Part shown: positions 55,229-64,000 of the stretch, in pieces
Numbering within the stretch: the first letter of the stretch is position 1
Layout: every line of letters starts with the position of its first letter
Assembly (NCBI RefSeq): GCF_000687755.1
Contig: NZ_JHXN01000001.1
Span: forward strand, 124,001-188,000
From: Taylorella asinigenitalis ATCC 700933
GTDB taxonomy: Bacteria > Pseudomonadota > Gammaproteobacteria > Burkholderiales > Burkholderiaceae_B
Length of the DNA stretch: 64,000 nt
Direction of reading: 5' to 3'
Made by a program: the position numbers and the translations under genes
The notes under the pieces: model-generated
What the model saw: only the letters and a program-made list of their open reading frames with translations
Told to the model about the DNA's origin: nothing
The model's database searches: none

Positions 55229-55780
55229 CTACTTAGCTGAACTACCTTTTCTAATCCATGCCTCTAACTGATGAGGACGAATAGAGTCATATTCCTCAAA
55301 GGGTTGATGAATCCAAGGATTGTTAGGAAGTTTATCTATGTAGTAATCAGGGGTTATGCTAGAGTGACCCTTAAACCATAATACAGCAGATTTCATCTCC
55401 TCAATATTAGGAAACTCCTTTTTCAAATGTTCCTGAACTTTACTAAAAGTGAGTCCAGTATCAACCATATCATCTACTAGCAAAACCTTACCTTGTAAAG
55501 TACCCTTAGTTATAGTTATAAATTTCGCAATATCAAGTTGTCCTTGAACAGTGCCAGCAGCCTCACGGTACGAGCTTGTTGCTAATATTCCTAATGGAAC
55601 ATCAAAAATTCTAGACAAAACATCGCCCACTCTTACCCCACCACGTGCTAAACAAATAATTTGGTCAAATTTCCAGCCAGATTTGTAAACTTCAAAAGCT
55701 AATTTTTCTATAAGATGATTATATTCATCCCAAGAAACCCATAAATCAGTATCTGTACTTTCAGGAAGATTAGAACTCAT
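55229..55780 (-). CDS. Purine phosphoribosyltransferase-like protein
   Basis: 183 residues. The PRPP-binding motif VLLVDDMVDTGLTFSKV (about residue 93) and the early FDQIICLARGGVRVGDVLSRIF loop define a type I phosphoribosyltransferase. The final WIHQPFEEYDSIRPHQLEAWIRKG resembles the xanthine/guanine or hypoxanthine enzymes. Position 2 bp after purA, the AMP-branch enzyme, supports a purine salvage role. Which base is used cannot be told. Confidence 0.87.
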   Translation of the reverse strand: MSSNLPESTDTDLWVSWDEYNHLIEKLAFEVYKSGWKFDQIICLARGGVRVGDVLSRIFDVPLGILATSSYREAAGTVQGQLDIAKFITITKGTLQGKVLLVDDMVDTGLTFSKVQEHLKKEFPNIEEMKSAVLWFKGHSSITPDYYIDKLPNNPWIHQPFEEYDSIRPHQLEAWIRKGSSAK

Positions 55781-55782
55781 AT

Positions 55783-57081
<1,299 letters not shown>

Positions 57082-57963
57082 TTAATTAGAACTTCCTCGA
57101 CTAGGTTGTTTTAGATATTTGAAGAAATCTGAGCTTGGGTCAATAACCATCAAATCTTTATTGGATGTAAAACTGTTTTTATAAGCATTTAAGCTGTTAT
57201 AGAAACTATAGAATTCAGGGTTTTTTCCGTAAGCTTTTGCATAAATTTCAGTAGCAATAGCATCCCCTGTACCTTTAGTTATTTCGGCATCGGCCTGTGC
57301 TTTAGCTATGATTTCTTTAACTTGTCGGTCTGCGTCAGCTCTGATTTTTTCAGATTCAGCAAAACCATTTGCTCGAAGACTATTGGCTTCTTCTTTACGT
57401 TCAGCTTGCATACGGTTATAAACTGAATCAGAGACTTCTTGAGAAAACTCAATTCTTTTAAGCCTTACATCTACAACTTGTATTCCAAGAGGTTTAGCTC
57501 TTTCCTCAACATTCTTAAGAATTTCAGCCATCACAACATCACGCTCTTGTGAGATAACTGCACGAACTGTTCTAGTGTTAACTGAAGCATTTAGGGCATC
57601 TCTAATCTGAGCACCTAAACGTGATTGAGCATTTTCCGCATTTGGTCCAAATGAAATATAAAATCTCAAAGGATCATTAATTTTCCACTTAATATAAGAG
57701 TCAATAATCAGATTTTTCTTCTCTGAAGTTTGGATACGCTCTGTATCACCAGATTCAATAGTTTGAATTCGCTTATCTAGATATATAACGTTTTGAAATG
57801 GTGATGGCCATTTAAAATGCAAACCAGGTTCACTAATGGTTCTTTGCCATTCACCTAATTTAAAAACAAGTGCATAATCTCGCTCTCCCACAATAAATAA
57901 GGTAGAAGAGATAAACCAAGCTAAAACAGCTAAAAATATAATTCCTAATATAGACCGATTCAT
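57082..57963 (-). CDS. hflC: Protease modulator HflC
   Basis: 293 residues. One N-terminal membrane segment (about 5-22), then an SPFH/band-7 domain (YALVFKLGEWQRTISEPGLHFKWPSPFQNVIYLDKRIQTIES). A helical region has ERKEEANSLRANGFAESEKIRADADRQV. With HflK it forms a cage around the FtsH protease in the inner membrane, with the bulk in the periplasm. It follows hflK by 11 bp. Confidence 0.96.
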   Translation of the reverse strand: MNRSILGIIFLAVLAWFISSTLFIVGERDYALVFKLGEWQRTISEPGLHFKWPSPFQNVIYLDKRIQTIESGDTERIQTSEKKNLIIDSYIKWKINDPLRFYISFGPNAENAQSRLGAQIRDALNASVNTRTVRAVISQERDVVMAEILKNVEERAKPLGIQVVDVRLKRIEFSQEVSDSVYNRMQAERKEEANSLRANGFAESEKIRADADRQVKEIIAKAQADAEITKGTGDAIATEIYAKAYGKNPEFYSFYNSLNAYKNSFTSNKDLMVIDPSSDFFKYLKQPSRGSSN

Positions 57964-57974
57964 ACTTCCCCCCT

Positions 57975-59276
57975 CTACTGATGGCGATTACGGTTTAAAA
58001 CACGTGATCGATTGTTTTGTAATTGCTCATTACTTTGGGTGCGTACCTGATCAGTAATTGTATTTTGCATGGAATCCCCTGAGACTACATACTCTTCCCT
58101 ATTTGTTTGGCTATTTATAGTGTTTGAGCTAGGTAATTTATCAATAGGCAAATACAGAAGTGGAGAATTATTTTTTGAATCAACAAAAATCTTAGGGGTG
58201 GATTGAAGAAGACTTTCCATAGCAGTCAAATACATCCTCTCGCGAGTAATTTCGGGAGCATTAGAATATTCAGTTTCAATCTTAGAAAAGCGATCTGCTT
58301 CACCAGTAGCTTTTTGCGTTACTACTGCTTTGTAACCTTCCGCTTCTTGCTGAATACGAGATGCCCGACCGTGAGCTTCAGGAATTACCTTACTAGCATA
58401 AGCATAACCTTCGTTTTTTTGACGTTCATAGTCTTGTCCAGCTTTAATCGCATCTTCAAATGCTGCCTGAACTTGTTCTGGAGGTTGTACATTTTGGATG
58501 GCAACAGTTATGACTTCAATACCTGTCTTATAGCGGTCAAGAATTTGTTGCATAAGTTTTCTGACATCAATCGCAGCCTGAGTACGACTTTCGTAAAGGA
58601 TTTTATTCATAGATTGCTTACCTACAATCTCTCTCATAGCTGTCTCTGCTGCTTGCCTTACAGATTCATCTGGTGCACGAGTCTCAAATAAATAGTTAGC
58701 TGCTGGACTATTTTTTCCATTCGAACCTTGCATATCAGCTTTAAGACGATATTGGACATCAAATTGAACATCCACAATATTTTCGTCCTCAGTAAGCATT
58801 AAAGCTTCTGGCAATACTTTATTTCTCGCATTATCCCTATATCCAACTGAAAAGGATCTAACACGTGAAATATCAACTATCTCTACAGATTCTATAGGTG
58901 TAGGAATATGCCATTGAAAACCAGGAGCTACAGTTCTAGAATACTTCCCAAACTGAGTAACTACCCCTACTTGACCCTCTCTAACAATATAAAATCCACT
59001 AATTAGCCAAGCTATAAGTAAACCAATAATAATTACAAAAAGACCAATTTTTGAAAAAATTCTGTTCGGCTTTTTAGGTCCACGAGGTGGAGTCTGCCCA
59101 AAACCCTTACGATTTTTTGAATCCTTATCAAAAATTCCTCTTAGTTTATTAGCTAATTCGCCAAACACCTGATCAAGTTCTGGTGGAGAATCATCACTTG
59201 AAGGTGGCTGTTTAGGCCTATCTTTTGAATTGTCGGAGGGCTGTCCTTTGCCCCAATCAGGATCATTTAGATTCAT
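57975..59276 (-). CDS. hflK: FtsH protease activity modulator HflK
   Basis: 433 residues from ATG at 59276, which gives the usual MNLNDPDWGKG start. A TTG at 59294 would add six residues. A Pro/Asp/Gly-rich cytoplasmic N-terminus leads to one membrane helix (about 65-88), then the SPFH domain (GQVGVVTQFGKYSRTVAPGFQWHIPTPIESVEIVD). A long coiled region follows, and the tail is Gln/Asn-rich. It forms the HflKC complex with the next gene. Confidence 0.95.
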   Translation of the reverse strand: MNLNDPDWGKGQPSDNSKDRPKQPPSSDDSPPELDQVFGELANKLRGIFDKDSKNRKGFGQTPPRGPKKPNRIFSKIGLFVIIIGLLIAWLISGFYIVREGQVGVVTQFGKYSRTVAPGFQWHIPTPIESVEIVDISRVRSFSVGYRDNARNKVLPEALMLTEDENIVDVQFDVQYRLKADMQGSNGKNSPAANYLFETRAPDESVRQAAETAMREIVGKQSMNKILYESRTQAAIDVRKLMQQILDRYKTGIEVITVAIQNVQPPEQVQAAFEDAIKAGQDYERQKNEGYAYASKVIPEAHGRASRIQQEAEGYKAVVTQKATGEADRFSKIETEYSNAPEITRERMYLTAMESLLQSTPKIFVDSKNNSPLLYLPIDKLPSSNTINSQTNREEYVVSGDSMQNTITDQVRTQSNEQLQNNRSRVLNRNRHQ

Positions 59277-59306
59277 GATTTTATTATCTTTCAATGGATA
59301 TATTCC

Positions 59307-60374
59307 CTATAAATTATTTTTAAATTCAGCGATTGCATCGCGTAGCAAATTAATGCCATCGCGTGTTTTAGAACTAACAAAAATTCGTTTTATTTTACCT
59401 TGTTCATCTCTCTCTATTCTAGGTTCTTGTTTCAATAAATCAATTTTGTTATAGATTAGAAAAGTAGGAATCTCATCGGCATTTATTTCCTTCAAAACCT
59501 TATTAACTTCTGCAATTTGTTCATCCCTTTGTGGATTTGATGCATCCACAACATGAAATAATAAATCTGCATGTATAGTTTCTTCAAGAGTCGCTTTAAA
59601 AGCGGCTATTAACGTAGTAGGTAAATCTCGGATAAATCCTACAGTATCCGAAACTGTAACTTGTCCCACATCTTCTATCCAAATTCTTCTTGTAGTAGTA
59701 TCAAGAGTCGCAAATAGTTGATCGGCTTCATACGTACCTGCACGTGTCAATGCATTAAATAATGTTGATTTTCCTGCATTCGTATATCCCACAAGAGATA
59801 CAGAGAGCATATTTGATCTGGCTCTAGCCCGCCGTTGAGTAAGCCTCTGAGTGTCTAGCTTAGATAGTCTCTCTTTTAATGCCTTTACCTTATCTCCAAT
59901 CATTCGCCTGTCCATCTCTAATTGAGATTCACCTGGTCCCCGCATACCAATACCCCCTCTTTGTCGCTCCAAGTGGGTCCATAGTCTAGTTAGTCGTGTA
60001 ATCAAATGTTGAAGTTGAGCAAGTTCTACTTGAAGCTTACCCTCGTGGCTTTTTGCTCTGAGAGCAAATATATCTAAAATAAGCGTAACTCTATCTATAA
60101 CGCGAAGATTGAAAGCCCTCTCTAAATTTCTTTGCTGAGCTGGGCTTAAAGCCCGATCAAAAAGGATAATATCAGGTTTTAAAGTGGCAATGCGTTCGAC
60201 TATTTCTTCAACCTTCCCGCTTCCAATAAAATATTTTGCATCTGGTTTATCCCGTTTAGCAACTACTGTTTCAAGGATTTCAGCTCCAGCACCTGTAGCC
60301 AACATTTCAAACTCGCTTAAATGAGAGTCGAAATTAGGGTCATTAAAGTTTACGCTGATAACAACTGCTTTCAT
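59307..60374 (-). CDS. hflX: Ribosome-splitting GTPase HflX
   Basis: 355 residues. The N-terminal HflX domain (FIGSGKVEEI; IILFDRALSPAQQRNLERAFNLRVIDRV) is followed by a coiled linker with GGIGMRGPGESQLEMDRR. The G domain contains GYTNAGKSTLFNAL (G1), DTVGFIRDLP (G3) and IYNKIDLL (G4). It rescues stalled or heat-damaged ribosomes. It lies 54 bp after hfq with a strong hairpin between. A candidate uptake motif lies at 60184. Confidence 0.96.
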   Translation of the reverse strand: MKAVVISVNFNDPNFDSHLSEFEMLATGAGAEILETVVAKRDKPDAKYFIGSGKVEEIVERIATLKPDIILFDRALSPAQQRNLERAFNLRVIDRVTLILDIFALRAKSHEGKLQVELAQLQHLITRLTRLWTHLERQRGGIGMRGPGESQLEMDRRMIGDKVKALKERLSKLDTQRLTQRRARARSNMLSVSLVGYTNAGKSTLFNALTRAGTYEADQLFATLDTTTRRIWIEDVGQVTVSDTVGFIRDLPTTLIAAFKATLEETIHADLLFHVVDASNPQRDEQIAEVNKVLKEINADEIPTFLIYNKIDLLKQEPRIERDEQGKIKRIFVSSKTRDGINLLRDAIAEFKNNL

Positions 60375-60387
60375 TAAATAAGGATAA

Positions 60388-60410
60388 CCCGTCGCTGAAG
60401 CCAGGACGGG
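60388..60410 (-). other. GC-rich hairpin between hfq and hflX
   Basis: CCCGTC (60388-60393) pairs with GACGGG (60405-60410), with an inner CTG/CAG stem over a 4-nt loop. It is the most GC-rich hairpin noticed in the window and lacks a clear T-run on the minus strand (only TTAT). It may protect or process the hfq transcript, or act as a weak terminator. Confidence 0.45.
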
Positions 60411-60428
60411 AAAGTTATGGAGAAATAA

Positions 60429-60710
60429 CTACTCTTGTGTATCGAGTGAATTTGAAGAGATTTGTTGTTCTTCTGTAAATTCTGACAATTCACTAGGAAA
60501 AGGTACTGCTCTTGCAGGAACTACAGTAGAAATCGCATGCTTATAAACCATTTGAGTGACGGTATTCCTAAGCAAAATAACATACTGATCAAATGACTCG
60601 ACTTGACCTTGTAACTTTATGCCATTAACTAGATAAATTGAAACTGGGATATGCTCTTTTCTAAGGGCATTAAGGAAAGGATCTTGTAGTGATTGTCCTT
60701 TAAAACTCAT
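60429..60710 (-). CDS. hfq: RNA chaperone Hfq
   Basis: 93 residues. The Sm1 motif lies in [43 protein letters not shown] and the Sm2 motif is [14 protein letters not shown] (the usual YKHA-I-S-T). The C-terminal tail of about 25 residues is acidic and Ser/Gln-rich ([17 protein letters not shown]). It pairs small RNAs with messages. The hfq-hflX-hflK-hflC order is conserved in proteobacteria. Confidence 0.97.
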   Translation of the reverse strand: MSFKGQSLQDPFLNALRKEHIPVSIYLVNGIKLQGQVESFDQYVILLRNTVTQMVYKHAISTVVPARAVPFPSELSEFTEEQQISSNSLDTQE

Positions 60711-60781
60711 TTGAAGTGCTCCGTGTTGTTTTTATATAAAAGCAAGTTGTAGATAAAGAATCCACATCAAACATATTAACG

Positions 60782-60787
60782 ATTATA
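60782..60787 (-). promoter_or_regulatory. Putative -10 of hfq
   Basis: Minus-strand TATAAT at 60787-60782, in the 124-bp der-hfq gap, would start transcription near 60775 with a leader of about 65 nt. No good -35 was seen. A weak hairpin (ACAAGA/TCTTGT, on the minus strand) lies upstream and may end der transcripts. Confidence 0.35.
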
Positions 60788-60834
60788 AATTTAACAAACA
60801 AGACAATAAGGGTATCTTGTAAAAATACTACAGT

Positions 60835-62214
60835 TCAATATCTTTCTAAGTATGGATTGGTCGTTGATTTAAATTCAATTCTCAAAGGTGTGCCTTCCAA
60901 CTTAAAGGCCTTTCTAAACCTAGCTTCCAAGTAACGTCTATATGAGTCGGGAATAGCATCGAGTGCGTTTCCGTGAATAATTACTAATGGTGGATTTTGA
61001 CCGCCTTGATGTGCGTAACGCATCTTAGGCCTAAAAATACCTTTTCTTGGAGGTGGTTGTTGTTCAACGGCCGATTGAAGTTCACGGGTAAGTTTAGGAG
61101 TGGCTAATTTCCTAAATGCTGCTTCATGTGCTTGATTTACAGATTTAAGCAATGATTTTATTCCGTGAGCCTTTAAAGCGGAAATATAATGCACCTTCGC
61201 AAATGAAAGGAAACGAAGTTTTCGTTCGAATTCTCTTATAACCCACTCACGCTTATCTTCAGATAATCCATCCCATTTATTAATTGCTACTACTAAAGCT
61301 CTTCCAGATTCCAAAATAAATCCTGCAATGTGAGCATCTTGTTCAGATATTTCACTTTGGGCGTCTAAAACCAAAACCACAACATTACATGCTTCAATGG
61401 CTTGCAAAGTTTTAATCACCGAAAACTTTTCAATAGATTCAAAAACTTTCCCTCTTTTTCGCAACCCAGCAGTGTCGATTAATTTGTATTTTTTGCCGTT
61501 ACTCTCAAAATCAATTTCAATTGCATCTCTAGTCGTACCTGGCATATCGAAAGCAATCACTCTTTGCTCCCCTAAAAGAGAGTTTATGAGAGTAGATTTT
61601 CCAACATTTGGACGACCGACTACAGCTAATTTAATTCTGTGGTCTTTGAATTCAGTTTCATTTGAATCTGAATCCACCTCATCTTCTGAAGAAATAGAAG
61701 TTTCGTCTTCGACTTGGGGTATTTTTGATAAGGCAACTTCAATTAAATTAGCTACCCCATCACCATGAGCAGAAGATATGGCTAATGGTTCACCCAAACC
61801 TAGTTCGTGGAATTCGGCTGAAGCCTGAGAAGCTTGTAATCCTTCAGCCTTATTTACAGCAAGAATAACAGGTACACCAACCTTTCTAAGCTTTACAGCA
61901 ATTTCGTGGTCATGTGCATTTATACCCGAGCGAGCATCTACCAAAAAAATGACCACGTCACTTTCAGATATAGCCAGCTCAGTTTGTCGGGCCATCTCTT
62001 TAATAATACCCGTTTTAACTTTTGGCTCAAAACCACCAGTATCAATAACAAGAAATGGTCTATCACCTACGCGACCTTCTCCGTAATGCCTATCACGAGT
62101 GAGTCCAGAGTAGTCAGCCACTATTGCATTTCTACTTCTAGTAAGCCTGTTAAATAGAGTTGATTTGCCGACATTCGGACGTCCTACCAACGCCACTACG
62201 GGTTTATAGACCAT
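60835..62214 (-). CDS. der: Ribosome assembly GTPase Der (EngA)
   Basis: 459 residues with two G domains. G1 motifs are [12 protein letters not shown] (about 11-22) and [14 protein letters not shown] (about 200-213). G3 motifs are DTGGFEP and [15 protein letters not shown] and NKWDG are the G4 motifs, and the C-terminal KH-like domain has [30 protein letters not shown]. An acidic linker joins the G domains. The ATG overlaps the bamB stop (TAATG). Confidence 0.97.
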   Translation of the reverse strand: MVYKPVVALVGRPNVGKSTLFNRLTRSRNAIVADYSGLTRDRHYGEGRVGDRPFLVIDTGGFEPKVKTGIIKEMARQTELAISESDVVIFLVDARSGINAHDHEIAVKLRKVGVPVILAVNKAEGLQASQASAEFHELGLGEPLAISSAHGDGVANLIEVALSKIPQVEDETSISSEDEVDSDSNETEFKDHRIKLAVVGRPNVGKSTLINSLLGEQRVIAFDMPGTTRDAIEIDFESNGKKYKLIDTAGLRKRGKVFESIEKFSVIKTLQAIEACNVVVLVLDAQSEISEQDAHIAGFILESGRALVVAINKWDGLSEDKREWVIREFERKLRFLSFAKVHYISALKAHGIKSLLKSVNQAHEAAFRKLATPKLTRELQSAVEQQPPPRKGIFRPKMRYAHQGGQNPPLVIIHGNALDAIPDSYRRYLEARFRKAFKLEGTPLRIEFKSTTNPYLERY

Positions 62215-63368
62215 TAATTTACTCTAATTAACATCAAGGTTCCACTACCATTTTGAACGACTACACCTTTATCCGTTGGTAATAGTGGAGATACTATATC
62301 CTTGCTAGAACCTGCAGAAAATCGTCCAACAAGAGACCCCGATTTGGTATCGTAAACATGGATGAGGCCAGCTAAATCACCCACATATAAATAATTTTGA
62401 TAAACAACTGGATTTGTGAGTCCTCTATTTATTAATGTTTGATCAGACCATGCAATTTGTCCGTTTGCTAAGGAGAAAGCAGCTACGGTTCCATCAATAG
62501 ATGCACCATAGATAATATTATTGTCGTACCCTAGGCCTACAGCAGATGAAAACGGTTCAAACCAAACAGGTGTCAATCTACTATTTTTAATAGAATAGCA
62601 AGTTATATTACCTTGATAGCTAGACGTACAAACCCCGTCATTAAATACTAGTGGTTGCCCTACCACATCTGTTACGCTGTCTATATCGCTTGGTCCCTTA
62701 GCAGAAGCTGAATGGATTTCCCAATTAACAGTGCCATCATTTAAATTAAGAGATACTAGTTTACCTGTAGGAACAGCAACAATTACGGCATTATTTATTA
62801 AAGCCATTCTAGAATTTGTTTTAAGAGATAGGATAGGGTTAGTGCGAACAAAACTCCAATGTAATTTCCCGTCCTTAGAATCAAATGCTTGTACACGGAA
62901 ATCATCTGCCCTAACTATTACTTTTCCAAAACCAGCGATAGGAGGCATGGTTGATATGGTAGATAACTCAGTATCCCAAACCTTTTCCCCAGTTTGAGCA
63001 TTAAGAGCATAAGCTTTAGCTTTACGATCAGTCACAATAACTAAACCATCACCTACCCCAACACCACTAGTGAGTTTCGTATCTAATTTAGTCGACCAAG
63101 CAATATTACCGTTTTCTGCATTCACGCGGACTACAGTGCCGTCTGGTGTGGCTGCAAAAATTGAATTATCTGCGTAAACTGGTGCAAATCCAGCTGAACC
63201 ACCAGAACCAATACTTGTTTGCCATACGGTATTCACAACAATAGACTGTTTAATATCAGCAAGTTTAGCGGGCTCGAATCTTCTCTCATTTTTAAACAGG
63301 CTGCATGCACCTAAAAGACTAGTTAAAGCTAATACAGCTATAAATTTTCTTTTTAATGTAAGTTTCAT
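62214..63368 (-). CDS. bamB: Outer membrane assembly lipoprotein BamB
   Basis: 384 residues from ATG at 63368; a GTG one codon earlier is also open. Signal with lipobox LGAC (Cys near residue 21). Eight-bladed propeller repeats are visible, such as [30 protein letters not shown] and [29 protein letters not shown]. It is part of the BAM complex that folds outer-membrane proteins. It overlaps the YfgM gene upstream (TGATG) and der downstream, the conserved bamB-der arrangement. Confidence 0.95.
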   Translation of the reverse strand: MKLTLKRKFIAVLALTSLLGACSLFKNERRFEPAKLADIKQSIVVNTVWQTSIGSGGSAGFAPVYADNSIFAATPDGTVVRVNAENGNIAWSTKLDTKLTSGVGVGDGLVIVTDRKAKAYALNAQTGEKVWDTELSTISTMPPIAGFGKVIVRADDFRVQAFDSKDGKLHWSFVRTNPILSLKTNSRMALINNAVIVAVPTGKLVSLNLNDGTVNWEIHSASAKGPSDIDSVTDVVGQPLVFNDGVCTSSYQGNITCYSIKNSRLTPVWFEPFSSAVGLGYDNNIIYGASIDGTVAAFSLANGQIAWSDQTLINRGLTNPVVYQNYLYVGDLAGLIHVYDTKSGSLVGRFSAGSSKDIVSPLLPTDKGVVVQNGSGTLMLIRVN

Positions 63369-64000
63369 CACTCAGCTCCGTATACTTTTAATTTCATATT
63401 AATCACTTCAAGAAAACTTGGATTGAGATCTTTGTTTTTTGCAAGTTCCTTCCATATCGTAAAGGCCTGCTCACGTTGACCTTCAGCCATCAATATATCT
63501 GCCTCTCTATCCTTAAATAAAGGCACAAAACTTTCAGCTGGATTTTTCAATAATTCTCGAGCTTTATTTTTATCCCCCTCCGAAAGATATATAGCGGATA
63601 AATTTAAAGATGCACTTGATACTATTCCTTTATCTTTTGAATTTGAAATGGCCCATTCTAAATTCTCTCTTGAAGCTTTTAAGTCCTTAGTTTTATAGAA
63701 GATTTCTCCAGCTATAAGAGTAGCTCTGTCAGTATAAGCAGATGAACTAAAATCTTCCTTAAGCACGCTCAAAGCCTCTGTTAATCTCTGAATATCTGAT
63801 TGCTGAGGATTTGGATTTTGAGAAACACTATAGACAATATCATAATACCCTAGGGCTTTACGAGATTGTCTGTTCTCGTACCATTGCCACCCTTGGTAGG
63901 CCAAATAAGCAATTGCCAAAATTGTAAGAATAGACGTAACCAGATTACCGTATCTAGCCCACCAGTTTTTTATCTGGTCTATCTTTTCTTGTTCTTCTAA
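63368..64000 (-). CDS. YfgM-like tetratricopeptide membrane protein, N-terminus outside window
   Basis: The frame is open to the right edge, giving at least 210 residues. The first visible residues LEEQEKIDQIKNWWARYGN are the cytoplasmic start typical of YfgM, followed by one membrane helix (TILAIAYLAYQGWQWY) and a periplasmic TPR_21-like domain. In E. coli YfgM works with PpiD near SecYEG and is encoded before bamB, as here. Only a few N-terminal residues are probably missing. A candidate uptake motif lies at 63882. Confidence 0.88.
   Translation of the reverse strand, partial: LEEQEKIDQIKNWWARYGNLVTSILTILAIAYLAYQGWQWYENRQSRKALGYYDIVYSVSQNPNPQQSDIQRLTEALSVLKEDFSSSAYTDRATLIAGEIFYKTKDLKASRENLEWAISNSKDKGIVSSASLNLSAIYLSEGDKNKARELLKNPAESFVPLFKDREADILMAEGQREQAFTIWKELAKNKDLNPSFLEVINMKLKVYGAE

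Overview
The window is an AT-rich (by eye below about 40% GC), densely coding bacterial chromosome segment. Its gene orders are betaproteobacterial: leuC-leuD-leuB-asd-truA, dapD-dapE-prmB, rpsU-dnaG-rpoD with a very Lys/Ala-rich RpoD N-terminus, YfgM-bamB-der-hfq-hflX-hflK-hflC-purA, and proteobacterial thrB. Together with the low GC and the loss of genes that usually sit in these blocks (hisZ, a fimV-like gene, trpFBA), this points to a reduced-genome Alcaligenaceae member, most likely Taylorella or a close relative. That assignment is inference; no rRNA is present.

Layout. 1-3263: TRAP (TAXI-type) transporter, permease cut by the left edge. 3347-8701: lipoprotein transglycosylase, AI-2E/PerM-like membrane protein, tRNA-Leu(UAG), a three-gene cassette of unknown envelope proteins, and a short-chain dehydrogenase. 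8796-13574: dapD-dapE-prmB and an ABC-F ATPase. 13563-16303: three-gene ABC importer of the TrpX type. 16373-21893: truA, asd, leuB, leuD, leuC, DUF2069. 21954-29962: YihY/BrkB, the class Ia ribonucleotide reductase operon nrdA-nrdB-yfaE with two NrdR boxes, dusA and a ClC channel. 30035-39235: thrB, BPSS1780-family protein, etfBA, pgsA, uvrC, nagZ, acpS, orn, rsgA, rplS. 39236-39662: two LexA (SOS) boxes in front of a 56-residue membrane protein. 39652-48663: a Tad/Flp pilus locus ending in a DUF192 gene, with an FHA domain fused to the CpaF/TadA ATPase. 48751-55057: ung, tRNA-Val(GAC), a Sel1 protein, rpoD, dnaG, rpsU. 55229-64000: phosphoribosyltransferase, purA, hflC, hflK, hflX, hfq, der, bamB, and a YfgM homologue cut by the right edge.

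The most striking signal is not a gene. The 9-mer GTGGCAATG (either strand) occurs at least 18 times, where well under one copy would be expected by chance. Its 8-base core TGGCAATG occurs at least 33 times. Copies lie on both strands, all inside genes, and are read in different frames (IAT, VAM, GN, LP, HCH, WQW), so the selection is on DNA. This is the signature of a DNA uptake sequence for natural transformation. I do not recall a description of this motif, but could not search.

Other points of interest: the SOS-controlled small protein; NrdR boxes 32 bp apart overlapping a putative nrdA promoter; an RNA hairpin that hides the ribosome-binding site of the pilin gene; a terminator between rpsU and dnaG; terminators buried in the 3' ends of convergent genes; and a protein start codon 5 nt after a tRNA 3' end. 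No rRNA genes, insertion sequences, prophage or CRISPR arrays were seen. No stretch over 300 bases lacks a gene; the largest gaps (26967-27218, 39236-39491, 5345-5562) are described in the entries.
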